From an uncultured Pelagibacteraceae bacterium (GTDB taxonomy: Bacteria; Pseudomonadota; Alphaproteobacteria; Pelagibacterales; Pelagibacteraceae), in assembly GCA_902588895.1 (NCBI GenBank), contig CACIRC010000002.1, forward strand, positions 62,001-126,000: a stretch of DNA of 64,000 nucleotides. The letters are read 5' to 3'. Both the position numbers and the translations under genes were made by a program. Of the stretch, positions 40,686 to 50,863 are shown one piece after another; position 1 is the first letter of the stretch, and each line of letters begins with the position of its first letter. Under the pieces are notes generated by a model. The model did not search any database, was not told the origin of the DNA, and saw only the letters and a list, made by a program, of their open reading frames with translations.

Positions 40686-43277
40686 ATGAAGCGTCTACTA
40701 GCATATCTGTTCATCGTTCTTGGTTTAGGGTTAATGTTTAATGTTAATGCTAATTCATCAAAGTATTCTTATGACAAAAATTTTATATGTTTTCAAGATG
40801 TTGGTAATGGCACAGTATTTGTTGGAACAAGTAAATCTGGTTGGGCTACAGAAGTAAATAATATAGAAAATTTATGTTCAATATTTGTATATGAGGACAA
40901 ACATCCAAAAAAATATAAAGAGATCACAGATAAATGGCCTTATCTTCTTAAAATAAACTTAGGTAATCATAAAACACCTGTCGCTGAACAATATTTAAAA
41001 TGGTGGAAACTAAGAGATAAGAAATTTTTAAAAATAAGTCATGGTAAGATATTATTAAAGGAAAAAACTAAAATTGTTAAAAATGAACCGAGCATAAAGA
41101 AAAAAATTGTTAAAAAAAGTAGTAACGATTGGAGAAAAAATTTAGCTGTTGAAGGGACAGTCTCCGAAAAGAAAAAAACTCTTCCAAAAAAAAATTTAAA
41201 TAAAAATTTAAGTTTAAATGATTATACATTTTATGCCTTTGAGTATCCGAACTCTAATACTTTAAGTAGAATTTATGGAACAAGAACATATAACAATTCT
41301 GAAGCAATTTTACTTTTAGAAAATGGAGATTGTAAATTCGGATCAAGTTTAGATAAATTAATTGAAAACACAAAATATGAAACAAGTTTTGATTTGAAAT
41401 GTAGCTATAGAGTGTTCAATAATAATATTCTTGCCAGAGTCCAAGACAGAATAAATATTTCTATATATCCAAAAGAAATGAAAGTGAGAGGAATTAATTC
41501 TATAGGCAAAACTATAAGTAGAGTTACAGATCAAAATGAGACTTTATATCTCGCAAAAACTTATAAAGCTTCAAAATTAATTGCTCAAATAGGGGGTACT
41601 GAGAGTAAAACTAAAATTGCTAAGAATAAAACTAGTCAAACAAAAAAGATTGCAAGGAATAATAAAACAATAAATTATTCTGACGGTTCAAAATATATTG
41701 GTGAAACTCAAAATGGCAAACGTCATGGCCAAGGTATATTTAAGTGGTCTAATGGAGATGAATATGAGGGAAATTTTAAAAATGGTAAATTAGTTGGTCA
41801 GGGCACTTTTGTTTTTGCTGATAGTGGAAATAAGTACGTAGGAAATTTTAAAGATAATAAATTCAATGGGTCAGGTTATTTTGTTTTTGCTGATACAGGT
41901 GATGTAGTAGTTGGTATTTATAAAAATGGAAAAATAATTGATGGTGATGCTGAAGTATATGATTCATCTGGAAAATATTCAAAAACATACGTTTATGGAA
42001 ATTCTACTGTTATAAAACAAAAGAATGAATGGTTAAAAAAAAGAAAAAAAACTCTTGCTGAAGCTTTAGAAGAAAATAACTTAAAATTTGAAGATACAGA
42101 AACAGTCATTGTCAAAAAAGAACAAAAGAATAAAGAAAGTAAAAATAAAAAAGTAGCTAAAGTTTCTGAGGAAAATCAAAAAGAAATTAAGATTAAAACT
42201 AAGGAATTAGATACAGAAGGACCAAAAATATTAATTGCTGAAACCATTACAGTTGATGACAGTAGTTATAGCTTAAAAGGAAAGGTTTCTGATGCAGGTT
42301 CAGATAAAATTTATTTAAAAATTGATGGACAAGATATTCCTTTGAAAAAAGGTAGTTTTAAGGTCGAACGTTATAGTCCTAATGATGAAGAAATTAAAAT
42401 TGTTGCGATTGATAAGTGGGGCAATGAATCAACTAAAATGATAAAAGTCATAGTTGATATTAAAGAAGAAACTGTTGTTGAAAAATTAGAACCACTAAAT
42501 CCATCCACTATTAGAGCCAAAAATTCAGGTGAGAAAGTTGCTCTTATTATAGGTATCGAAAATTATATTGAAGCCCCAATAACAAAATTTGCAAACCTTG
42601 ATGCTAAATATTTTTCAGACTATGCCAGAAAAGTTTTTGGAGTTAAGAAACAAAATATTAACTTATTAGTTGACGAAAATGCTACATTTGTAAAAACAAA
42701 TAAAGCTTTAACACTCTGGTTGAAATCAAAAATTAAAGCCAATCAAACAGATCTCATTATTTTCTTTGCTGGTCATGGATTGGCTTCAAGTAATGGAAAA
42801 GAACTTTATCTTCTTCCACAAGATAGTGATCCAGATTTATTAGATATAACCGCTTTATCTCGAACAAAATTATTTCAAACAATACTTGAATTAAATCCGA
42901 AGACTGTAACTATGTTTTTAGATGCTTGTTATAGTGGTGTTTCAAGAGATGAGGAAATGCTTCTTGCATCAGCTAGACCGATACGAATTTTAACTAAGGA
43001 ACAAGATGGTATACCAAATAATTTTACTATCTTTACTGCATCTCAAAATGATCAAATTTCATCTGGATTAGAAGAAGCAAAGCACGGAATATTTTCATAT
43101 TATTTAATGAAAGGTTTAGAAGGGAAGGCTGATAGCAATCAAGACAAAAAAATCACTAATGGTGAGTTGTTAGCTTATATGGATGAGAATGTATCTCAGA
43201 AGGCAGCAGAACAGGGTAGAGAGCAAAATCCATCTTTAGCTGGTGATCCAGATAAGGTTTTAATTAGTTATAAATAA
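40686..43277 (+). CDS. Exported caspase-like (C14) protease with MORN repeats and Ig-like module (caspase 1)
   Basis: Signal peptide; YIGETQNGKRHGQGIFKWSNGDEYEGNFKNGKLVGQG; VALIIGIENY...FFAGHG...FLDACYSG; DSNQDKKITNGE. Confidence 0.88.
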   Translation: MKRLLAYLFIVLGLGLMFNVNANSSKYSYDKNFICFQDVGNGTVFVGTSKSGWATEVNNIENLCSIFVYEDKHPKKYKEITDKWPYLLKINLGNHKTPVAEQYLKWWKLRDKKFLKISHGKILLKEKTKIVKNEPSIKKKIVKKSSNDWRKNLAVEGTVSEKKKTLPKKNLNKNLSLNDYTFYAFEYPNSNTLSRIYGTRTYNNSEAILLLENGDCKFGSSLDKLIENTKYETSFDLKCSYRVFNNNILARVQDRINISIYPKEMKVRGINSIGKTISRVTDQNETLYLAKTYKASKLIAQIGGTESKTKIAKNKTSQTKKIARNNKTINYSDGSKYIGETQNGKRHGQGIFKWSNGDEYEGNFKNGKLVGQGTFVFADSGNKYVGNFKDNKFNGSGYFVFADTGDVVVGIYKNGKIIDGDAEVYDSSGKYSKTYVYGNSTVIKQKNEWLKKRKKTLAEALEENNLKFEDTETVIVKKEQKNKESKNKKVAKVSEENQKEIKIKTKELDTEGPKILIAETITVDDSSYSLKGKVSDAGSDKIYLKIDGQDIPLKKGSFKVERYSPNDEEIKIVAIDKWGNESTKMIKVIVDIKEETVVEKLEPLNPSTIRAKNSGEKVALIIGIENYIEAPITKFANLDAKYFSDYARKVFGVKKQNINLLVDENATFVKTNKALTLWLKSKIKANQTDLIIFFAGHGLASSNGKELYLLPQDSDPDLLDITALSRTKLFQTILELNPKTVTMFLDACYSGVSRDEEMLLASARPIRILTKEQDGIPNNFTIFTASQNDQISSGLEEAKHGIFSYYLMKGLEGKADSNQDKKITNGELLAYMDENVSQKAAEQGREQNPSLAGDPDKVLISYK

Positions 43278-43852
43278 TGAAAAAATTTTTAGTATTACTT
43301 CTTTTAAGTTTTTTAGTTTTAATACCTAAGTCTTTTTCTAAAAACTATGGTGAAGGTCAATTAATACTAAACGATAGTATTATTAAATATTTCCATGAAT
43401 ATTTAAAAGGCAAAGGGAACAAAAAACCAATGATATTCACTATTTCTATTGATGGTAGTTATGCAACATATTGGTATTGCCCAGCTTCTCAATGCTCAGG
43501 CAACGATCCAGTTCAATTTATAAGAGCTTGCGAAAGAGATGCGGGAATTGAATGTAAAATTTTTGCAAAAGGAAGATATATAAAATGGAAGAATGGTATT
43601 AATAAAGGAAAAGGGAAAGAGTCAAAAATTAATTCAAAACAAAGTTTTAGCGAACTTAAAGCACGATTAACAGAACTAGGTTTTGTAAATGACGGAGTTT
43701 CAAAAACTACAAAATCTTACTCAATCGATAATTCAGAATCAAAAAAAAAGGAACCTGTTAAAACAGCAAAAACTGTTAAAAAAGGTGACTTAAATGGTTT
43801 TATGAATGCTCTAGAAAAAGCAAAAAAATGCTGGATTAACAATAGATGCTGA
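43277..43852 (+). CDS. Exported N-terminal part of caspase 2; frame-disrupted at A7 tract
   Basis: MKKFLVLLLLSFLVLIPKSFS signal; +1 frame continues open from 43830 into the 44112-45476 ORF. Confidence 0.7.
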   Translation: MKKFLVLLLLSFLVLIPKSFSKNYGEGQLILNDSIIKYFHEYLKGKGNKKPMIFTISIDGSYATYWYCPASQCSGNDPVQFIRACERDAGIECKIFAKGRYIKWKNGINKGKGKESKINSKQSFSELKARLTELGFVNDGVSKTTKSYSIDNSESKKKEPVKTAKTVKKGDLNGFMNALEKAKKCWINNRC

Positions 43853-44111
43853 TACTACTGCTAAACAATTTGGTTATAAAAATTTTGATGAATTCTTTAT
43901 TCATTATAAATCTGAATATGAAATTGGAGACTTATCTGTTGAAGACGCAAAGGAATTTTTACTAGGAGCAGATAATACGGTTGATATTGTAGAGTCTCAA
44001 GAAAACTTAGATAAATTACACAATCTTATAATTAATGACAAATATTTTAGAAAAAGAACTAGCTATTTTAAAAAAAAATATAATGATAAACTAAAACTTT
44101 TAGTAGTTTAC

Positions 44112-45476
44112 ATGAACTATGAAAAGGAAATGTCGAAAATTACTAAAAACCCAAATCTTAAAAAAGTTGGTAGATTTGATTTTAGGTTTCGCTTTGGTGG
44201 ATCGTTAAGTGGCATGAAGCCTTATGCCTTTGAAGACTGTGAAAAAAGTAGAAAAAAATATAAATTATCAGGAGGAGAATGTATTATTGTTGAAAGCAGA
44301 ATAGGTGATAAATTCACAAATCTTCTTGAGCCAAGACTTAAAGATAAAAATAAGGAAAAGACCTTAGTTACTCAGAAAAAAATAAAAATTAATAAGAAAT
44401 CTCTTGATAAAGATCCTCCTATTATTGTTATTAAAGATACTTTTAATGTTAAAAGCTCAAACTTTGAGATAAGTGGCAAAGTTAGTGATGAAGGGTCTAA
44501 ACTCGTCTACGTTAAGGTAGCAGGACAAGATATTCCTGTTAACAATGGAAAATTTAAAATTAAAAAATATAGCCCTTCAGATACTGAAATTAAGATCACA
44601 GCTATTGATGAATGGGGTAATGAGGCAACTAAAATAGTTAAAATTATCATTAAAGAAGATCAAAATACAGCTAAGTTACTAGAGCCTTTAAATCCGTTAG
44701 CATTAAAAACAAAAGCTAATGAAAATAAATTAGCTCTAGTTATTGGAATTGAAAATTATTCAGACCTAGTAAAAGCTACTTATGCAAATAATGATGCACA
44801 ATATTTTAAAGAATACGCAAAGAATTCTTTAGGTGTTAAAAAGGAAAATATTAAACTTTTAACAGATGAAAAAGCAACATTTATTGGAATAAATAAAGTT
44901 TTAAAAAAATGGTTAAAATCAAAAATTATTCCAAATAAGACTGAACTAGTAATTTTTTATGCAGGTCATGGTTTAGCAACTCAAGATGGAGATAAGCAAG
45001 ATCTTTATTTGTTACCACAAGATGGTGATGCTGACTTATTATCAATATCTTCTATTTCTAGGAATAGCTTTTTTGAGGAAATAAATAATTTAAATCCTAA
45101 ATCGGTGACTATATTTTTTGATGCTTGCTATAGTGGAACTTCAAGAGATAACAAATCTTTATTAGCTAGCTCTAGACCAATAAAAATTTTAAAAGAAACT
45201 GACAATAATATTCCAGAAAATTTCACAATCTTTAGTGCTTCGCAACTCAATCAAATATCTTCAGGTTTAAAAAATGGTGAGCATGGTATTTTTAGTTATT
45301 ATCTAATGAAAGGTATGGAAGGTACGGCTGATATTAATAAAGATAAAAAAATTACCAATAATGAATTATTAAAATATTTAGATTTAAACGTTTCTAAGAG
45401 TGCTGCGGAATGGGGGCGAGAGCAAAATCCATCTCTTGCAGGAGATCCAGATAAGGTTTTGATAAGCTATAGATAA
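44112..45476 (+). CDS. Caspase-like (C14) protease, caspase 2; ORF extends open upstream to 43830
   Basis: LALVIGIENY...FYAGHG...FFDACYSG; DINKDKKITNNE. Confidence 0.85.
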   Translation: MNYEKEMSKITKNPNLKKVGRFDFRFRFGGSLSGMKPYAFEDCEKSRKKYKLSGGECIIVESRIGDKFTNLLEPRLKDKNKEKTLVTQKKIKINKKSLDKDPPIIVIKDTFNVKSSNFEISGKVSDEGSKLVYVKVAGQDIPVNNGKFKIKKYSPSDTEIKITAIDEWGNEATKIVKIIIKEDQNTAKLLEPLNPLALKTKANENKLALVIGIENYSDLVKATYANNDAQYFKEYAKNSLGVKKENIKLLTDEKATFIGINKVLKKWLKSKIIPNKTELVIFYAGHGLATQDGDKQDLYLLPQDGDADLLSISSISRNSFFEEINNLNPKSVTIFFDACYSGTSRDNKSLLASSRPIKILKETDNNIPENFTIFSASQLNQISSGLKNGEHGIFSYYLMKGMEGTADINKDKKITNNELLKYLDLNVSKSAAEWGREQNPSLAGDPDKVLISYR

Positions 45477-45823
45477 TGAAAAAAATCTGTAAGATAGTAG
45501 CTAATATTCTAATAATTAGCTTGCTTTCAGGATGTATTACTCCTGAGGAAAAAGCTCAACTCAAATTAGAGCAGCAAAGAAAAATAATCGAAGCAGATAA
45601 CAATAAATGTATAGGTTATGGTTTTACTAAAGGCACTGATCAATTCTCAAACTGTATGATGCAACTAGACATTTCAAGAAAAGAGGAAGCAGCTTTAAAA
45701 AAAATACTAAGGTGTGAAAGAGCTAAACAAAGACAAGAAAATAAAAAAGGACCTAGTGCTAGTGGCTGGGGTGCAGTGTTGGAGGGTGCTCTTGATGGCT
45801 TAGAAGTTTCTGATTGTGATTAA
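45476..45823 (+). CDS. Small putative lipoprotein
   Basis: ILIISLLSGC lipobox; overlaps caspase 2 stop. Confidence 0.65.
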   Translation: MKKICKIVANILIISLLSGCITPEEKAQLKLEQQRKIIEADNNKCIGYGFTKGTDQFSNCMMQLDISRKEEAALKKILRCERAKQRQENKKGPSASGWGAVLEGALDGLEVSDCD

Positions 45824-45827
45824 AAAA

Positions 45828-47090
45828 TTAAGCTCCACTAAATTCAGCTACATATTGCTCAAGCTCTTTAAAAGCATCAGTATTTTTTAATTTATTAACT
45901 TCTGCTTTAACACTTAAACTATTATCTATTTCAGCAATAAAGTTTTTATACGCAAGACTTACTGGGAACTCTATAACAACAAAAGTTCTATATTTACCAT
46001 CTGCTATTGCTGCCATCTTTGTTTTGAAAATTTTGTAACCTCTAATAGTTGCATCTTTTACAACTACATTAGAAATTCTTTGCATTTCAGTTTTTAAAGT
46101 TAGATCTGCATCAACACCTGCTTCTTTAATAACTAAATTTGTTTTGCTACTAATTCGGTTTTGCATTTGTGTAGATAATTTAATTAGAGCATTTTCAACA
46201 GCTCTTTGTTCTGAATTATCTAAATCTGCTGAAATAGCACTTCCTCTTGCGTACATAATTGTTTCAGAGCTTGCAGGCATTGAAACATACCAATCAGGAA
46301 TTTCAGCATTAATTTTTAATTCTTCTGCTTCTTTAAGTTTTTTTACTTCTTCAACTTGTTTTCTAAGGGCCGCTATATATTCATCTTCAGTGGTAAACTC
46401 ATATTCTGACATTGGAGTTTCACCCATAAATAAAATTTCTTTTTTTACTTTTTCAATAGCATCTAATCTTGTTTGTTTTCTTTCTTCTGCTTTTCTTTCC
46501 TCTTCTTCTTTTTTTTCTGCTTCAGCTTTTTCAGCTTTTCTTTTTTCTTTAATATCTTTTATTTGTTTTTTAAGAGCTTTTATATCTTCATCAGAGTCAA
46601 TATCGCTAGTATCAATTATTGGTTCTTCACCCAAAGCTGCAAGCTCATCTTTAAGCATTTCAACAGCAACTGCAATTTTTGCCTCTCTTTGTTTTTTCTC
46701 TTCTGCAGCTTTTTTCTTAGCTTTAACATCTTCAATTTGTTTTCTTAAAGCAATAATTTGTTCATCAGCTTCAATTTCTTTATTTTCTTTGCTTTCAACA
46801 GTTTCCCCTAAATCTTCTAATTCTTTATTAAGTTCAGCTTTTAATGCTTCGACTTTTTTTAATTTTTCTAATTGTAATTTTAATTCATCTATCCATTTTT
46901 GAAGAGAAGATAATAAATGCTTTCTTTTAACTGGTGTACCACCTAAATCAGTAATTTCTTTTTTTAACTCTTTTATTATTTCTTTTTTTGAAAGGTGATT
47001 GTCAGCATACGAGTAATTTAAACTTGAAGTACTTAATATAAATACTGAAAAAATTACTATAAGTAATTTTGATATTTTTTTTGATATCAT
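45828..47090 (-). CDS. Exported coiled-coil repeat protein with LPP20-like C-terminal domain
   Basis: Signal peptide; repeated LKxEL..LGE.P...ALRKQI/VE.VK units; SEQRAVENALIKLSTQM. Confidence 0.6.
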   Translation of the reverse strand: MISKKISKLLIVIFSVFILSTSSLNYSYADNHLSKKEIIKELKKEITDLGGTPVKRKHLLSSLQKWIDELKLQLEKLKKVEALKAELNKELEDLGETVESKENKEIEADEQIIALRKQIEDVKAKKKAAEEKKQREAKIAVAVEMLKDELAALGEEPIIDTSDIDSDEDIKALKKQIKDIKEKRKAEKAEAEKKEEEERKAEERKQTRLDAIEKVKKEILFMGETPMSEYEFTTEDEYIAALRKQVEEVKKLKEAEELKINAEIPDWYVSMPASSETIMYARGSAISADLDNSEQRAVENALIKLSTQMQNRISSKTNLVIKEAGVDADLTLKTEMQRISNVVVKDATIRGYKIFKTKMAAIADGKYRTFVVIEFPVSLAYKNFIAEIDNSLSVKAEVNKLKNTDAFKELEQYVAEFSGA

Positions 47091-47875
47091 TTAATTAACA
47101 TATAACCAGAATAATGATTTTCCATCAAGATGTTTGTTTTTGTAAATTCTCTTTTTAAACTCTCAATTTGTGAATAACTTTTCAGCCAATTAATATCTTT
47201 TTCTGAAGCTACAAATATTAAATATTCATCTACTTTATTTTCCTTTATTTCTTCAGGAAAATAGGTCTCGTATTTTAATACCAACTGTCCTTCAATTAAA
47301 TTATTTATATTTTTGTTATATTCTTTATTTGGAAATATTTTGGTAATTATATTAAATTTCTTACCTCCATATGGAAGCCATTGAAAAATAGTCATATACA
47401 TTTTTTTTGATGTATTTATTTCAATTTCCATGTTTTCACCTGATCGAAATATCTCTTGATTAAGTTTTACATCAAATTGAAACGTAGGATCCAAGTTTTT
47501 TTTTACTGGTTCAACATTTGCCCTGATAGTTACTTCACAGAAAAATATTCCATCACTACCAAGCTCTTCTCCATAATTTGGTTTACCTAATCTTTTTGAA
47601 AAAGTGATTACTCCATTAAGTTCGAATAACGATAATTGATTTCTTTCACACTCAAATTCACCATCAACCTCAGAACAATTGGACACAACATCAGATGATA
47701 TAGTTTGGCCAATTGATTTTATTATTGCATTTTTTTTAGCTTTTTGTTCAGCAATTTTACAAGATTGATTTGGTGAAATATTACCTACATGTCTGTGTTT
47801 ACCTTTTTCGGTAACTATTTCTGCTTTTAAAGGAGTTATTATCAATAAAAAAATTAAAATTAATTTCTTAATCAT
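47087..47875 (-). CDS. Exported DUF4384-like protein
   Basis: IFRSGENMEIEINTSKKMYMTIFQWLPYGGKKFNIITKIFPN. Confidence 0.6.
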   Translation of the reverse strand: MIKKLILIFLLIITPLKAEIVTEKGKHRHVGNISPNQSCKIAEQKAKKNAIIKSIGQTISSDVVSNCSEVDGEFECERNQLSLFELNGVITFSKRLGKPNYGEELGSDGIFFCEVTIRANVEPVKKNLDPTFQFDVKLNQEIFRSGENMEIEINTSKKMYMTIFQWLPYGGKKFNIITKIFPNKEYNKNINNLIEGQLVLKYETYFPEEIKENKVDEYLIFVASEKDINWLKSYSQIESLKREFTKTNILMENHYSGYMLIK

Positions 47876-49410
47876 TAATTTTCATCAAGTAATACAACTA
47901 CCAAGGCTATACTTGGAAGCATTTTTTCATATAATTTTGCTTTATTAAATTTTGCTGACTTAACAGGAACACTTTCTTTATGTTCAAAAACTTTTTTAAT
48001 CATATTGCTTTTAATTGCATATCCCATGTCTGTTGGAATTTGACCCATTTCATCTAACCATTTTTTTTTATCTAAAGCCGCAAAACTTACACCTACTAAT
48101 TTTCCATTTAGATTAAATAATGGACCTCCACTGTTTCCAGAATTAATTGCTGCTGTTGTTAAAAAAATTCCCATTTCGTCATCAAATACTTTACTTATAA
48201 TTCCTTGAGTAATTGTTGGTTGTTCAAATGTAATTCCTATACCAGGATAGCCTATGCTTATAACATCATCACCAGCCTTAGGTATTTCAAAACTTTTAGA
48301 ATCTATAGAGAAATTTTTAGGGTAGGGTGAAGCAAGTTCTAATATGGCTAAGTCATAATCTTTTGAAAAAGCCGCAACACTAGCATTAGTAACTTTACCA
48401 GTTCCATTTCTTACAGCTATTTTTTTAGCACCCTCGATTACATGATGATTAGTAATTACATATTTTCCATCACCAACAATAAAACCACTACCATGTCCAT
48501 TTGGCGCAAAAGCAAACTCCTCATAGATTGGTGTTACTTTATTTTCGTCATAATTTGAAATTTCTTCCTCTTCATATTCTTTTTGTTTCTCTTTTTCTTT
48601 TTTTTTAATTTTTATAGGTTTGTCAAAATAATTTGGATTTACTGACAATATCCATGCTTTAGCTTGCTTTTGTTTTTTTTTATTACGATTAAACTCATGA
48701 TATTTATAAACAATTATTTTATACTCTATTGCTTTATCTTTATTTCCATTAAATAAATGAAGACTAGCTAATTGGTTTAATACTTTAATATTTTTTGGAT
48801 CTCTTTTTATAAATTCTTCTAATATTTGTATTGCTTGGGTTACATCATCAAAAGCGTTGTAATAGTCAGAAATAGCTAATGCAACTTCAGCATCTTTTCT
48901 GTTATCGTATAATTCATTTAAAATTTTAATGCCTTCTTCTCCATCACCAATTCTAGTTTTAGCAATTGCTAATATAATTTTTGGTCTAATTTTATTTGAA
49001 TTTATTTTAATTGATTGTTCGGCAAATTTGATTGCTTCATTAATTTTTCCTTGAGCTAATCTAACCTCTGCTAATCCAATAAATGTTAAAGCTTCAATAT
49101 TTTCATCTGATGTAAAAAAGTTTTTTTGGTAAAATTCTTCAGCTTTTTCGATTTGATTAATTTTTAAATAAATATCACCAAATAAAAGATCAATATTTTC
49201 TTGTTGTATCTCACTACTAATATTTATTTTTTTTAATTTTTTAATTGCTTCTTGTAAATTATCTCTATTTATCTCGCTTCTAATTTCACGTAAATTTTCA
49301 TTAAATGATAATGCAAATGCAGATTGTATATAAGAGACTAAAATTAATATAAATATAACTATTTTTTTTTTAATTTTCATAAGACTTGATAATATTAATA
49401 AAACTCTCAA
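47875..49410 (-). CDS. Exported TPR - trypsin-like serine protease
   Basis: TPR-like helices; GSGFIVGDGKYVITNHHVI, KDYDLAIL, SGNSGGPLFN catalytic triad. Confidence 0.88.
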   Translation of the reverse strand: MRVLLILSSLMKIKKKIVIFILILVSYIQSAFALSFNENLREIRSEINRDNLQEAIKKLKKINISSEIQQENIDLLFGDIYLKINQIEKAEEFYQKNFFTSDENIEALTFIGLAEVRLAQGKINEAIKFAEQSIKINSNKIRPKIILAIAKTRIGDGEEGIKILNELYDNRKDAEVALAISDYYNAFDDVTQAIQILEEFIKRDPKNIKVLNQLASLHLFNGNKDKAIEYKIIVYKYHEFNRNKKKQKQAKAWILSVNPNYFDKPIKIKKKEKEKQKEYEEEEISNYDENKVTPIYEEFAFAPNGHGSGFIVGDGKYVITNHHVIEGAKKIAVRNGTGKVTNASVAAFSKDYDLAILELASPYPKNFSIDSKSFEIPKAGDDVISIGYPGIGITFEQPTITQGIISKVFDDEMGIFLTTAAINSGNSGGPLFNLNGKLVGVSFAALDKKKWLDEMGQIPTDMGYAIKSNMIKKVFEHKESVPVKSAKFNKAKLYEKMLPSIALVVVLLDEN

Positions 49411-49480
49411 TTTAAGTCTAAATAAAAATGAATAAATTATAATTTAATTATTAATTTTTGTTATTAAATAAAGGTTTTTT

Positions 49481-50857
49481 TTGATATGTTTTTATTATTT
49501 TAATATGTTTGCACAAATTAAAATTCTTATATTTTTATTAATTATATCGTTATTTTTTACATCATTTTACGCCAATTCTGACGAGATAAAAAAAATCAAT
49601 GAAGATTTAAAAAATATTAAAAATCTTTATCAGCAAGGTGTATTAGATGATGATGCTTATAACTCAGCTAAAAATAGATTAGAACTTAAAAAACAAAAAT
49701 TAATTGATAACAAAAAAAAAGTAAAAAAATCAAACACAGATAGCGAGACTTTAGATAAACAAATTGAGGTACTAGAAAAACTTTATAAAGACGGAACACT
49801 TTCGGAAGAAGAATTCTTAAAAACAAAAAAGTTTTTAACAGACAAAGAGGAGTCAGGTCAAAATATTGATTTTAAGGATATTAAAACAAAACCTTATGCT
49901 CAATATACTTTAAATATAAAAAAAACAGTTGGTAATAAAAATTGGGAAAAAGCTGAAATAATTTTTAAAAATTATAGAATTTATACCCATAGACCAGGAG
50001 GAATTAAAGTTGTAAGAATTTCAGATCAAAAACCACTTGTTAGAATTACAGATAATTACAAAATTAAATATTTTGACAATAGCAAAGATGTTATTCGCAT
50101 AGAGAAAACACAATATAGACCTGCAAATTTGAGTGAGGCTATTGGAGGTCTTGATAAGGAAATTGAAAGCAAAGTAAAAGAAATCTCAGAGATACTTAAA
50201 AATCCTTTCAAAAAAAGAAATAAAACTTTATTTGATCCTGAAACTCATAAATTAGAATTATTTATTGAGGATCAAAGAATACTTCATTATGTAGGAAGAT
50301 ATGTAAGACAACACAAGGCTTTCTTTTACCAAGTTTTAACAGATAAGGCAGAACCATTTCACTATTATATAAGAATCGATGGTAAAGCTGCAATTGCCCT
50401 TAATATGAAATTTTTTAATGCAAAAATTGATAAAGCAGTAAGGAAAGTTAAAAAAGAATTAGCAATAGAATACAACATCAGTGAAGAAGAAATACAAAAA
50501 ATCATAGATGAAAAAGTTGGTGAGGAAACTAATAGAGCTATAGAGGAACAAATGCAAAGTGCAATTAATGATAGTGTTAAAGAAGCTATAAAGCAAACTA
50601 TTGGACAAGAACTTTCTAATATGCTTGTATCTGCAGTAGAACAGGCTACAGGTGAGGCAATAGACTCTGCTATTGAACAAGAGTTAGCTGATGCTATAGA
50701 TCAAGAAATTGCAAGAGCTGTTGCAATGGGTATTGATGAAGCTGCTGTTACAGCTGGCTGGGAAGCATATTTTGAAGTGCTAGCACAGGGAGGTACTTAT
50801 GAAGAAGCTAATGCCGCTGCTTACGAAGCATGTGGTTCAGCTTGTGATAATTATTAA
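49481..50857 (+). CDS. Exported protein with two SHOCT-like motifs and C-terminal helical repeats
   Basis: IKNLYQQGVLDDDAYNSAKNRL and LEKLYKDGTLSEEEFLKTKKFL; AIEEQM..AINDSV..AI.. repeats. Confidence 0.65.
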   Translation: MICFYYFNMFAQIKILIFLLIISLFFTSFYANSDEIKKINEDLKNIKNLYQQGVLDDDAYNSAKNRLELKKQKLIDNKKKVKKSNTDSETLDKQIEVLEKLYKDGTLSEEEFLKTKKFLTDKEESGQNIDFKDIKTKPYAQYTLNIKKTVGNKNWEKAEIIFKNYRIYTHRPGGIKVVRISDQKPLVRITDNYKIKYFDNSKDVIRIEKTQYRPANLSEAIGGLDKEIESKVKEISEILKNPFKKRNKTLFDPETHKLELFIEDQRILHYVGRYVRQHKAFFYQVLTDKAEPFHYYIRIDGKAAIALNMKFFNAKIDKAVRKVKKELAIEYNISEEEIQKIIDEKVGEETNRAIEEQMQSAINDSVKEAIKQTIGQELSNMLVSAVEQATGEAIDSAIEQELADAIDQEIARAVAMGIDEAAVTAGWEAYFEVLAQGGTYEEANAAAYEACGSACDNY

Positions 50858-50863
50858 ATTAAA

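Noticed and set aside
46144-46902. 252-aa and 91-aa plus-strand ORFs opposite the coiled-coil gene
   Set aside because: Antisense frames of Lys/Glu-rich repeats yield Ser/Phe-rich open frames; no RBS or domain evidence.
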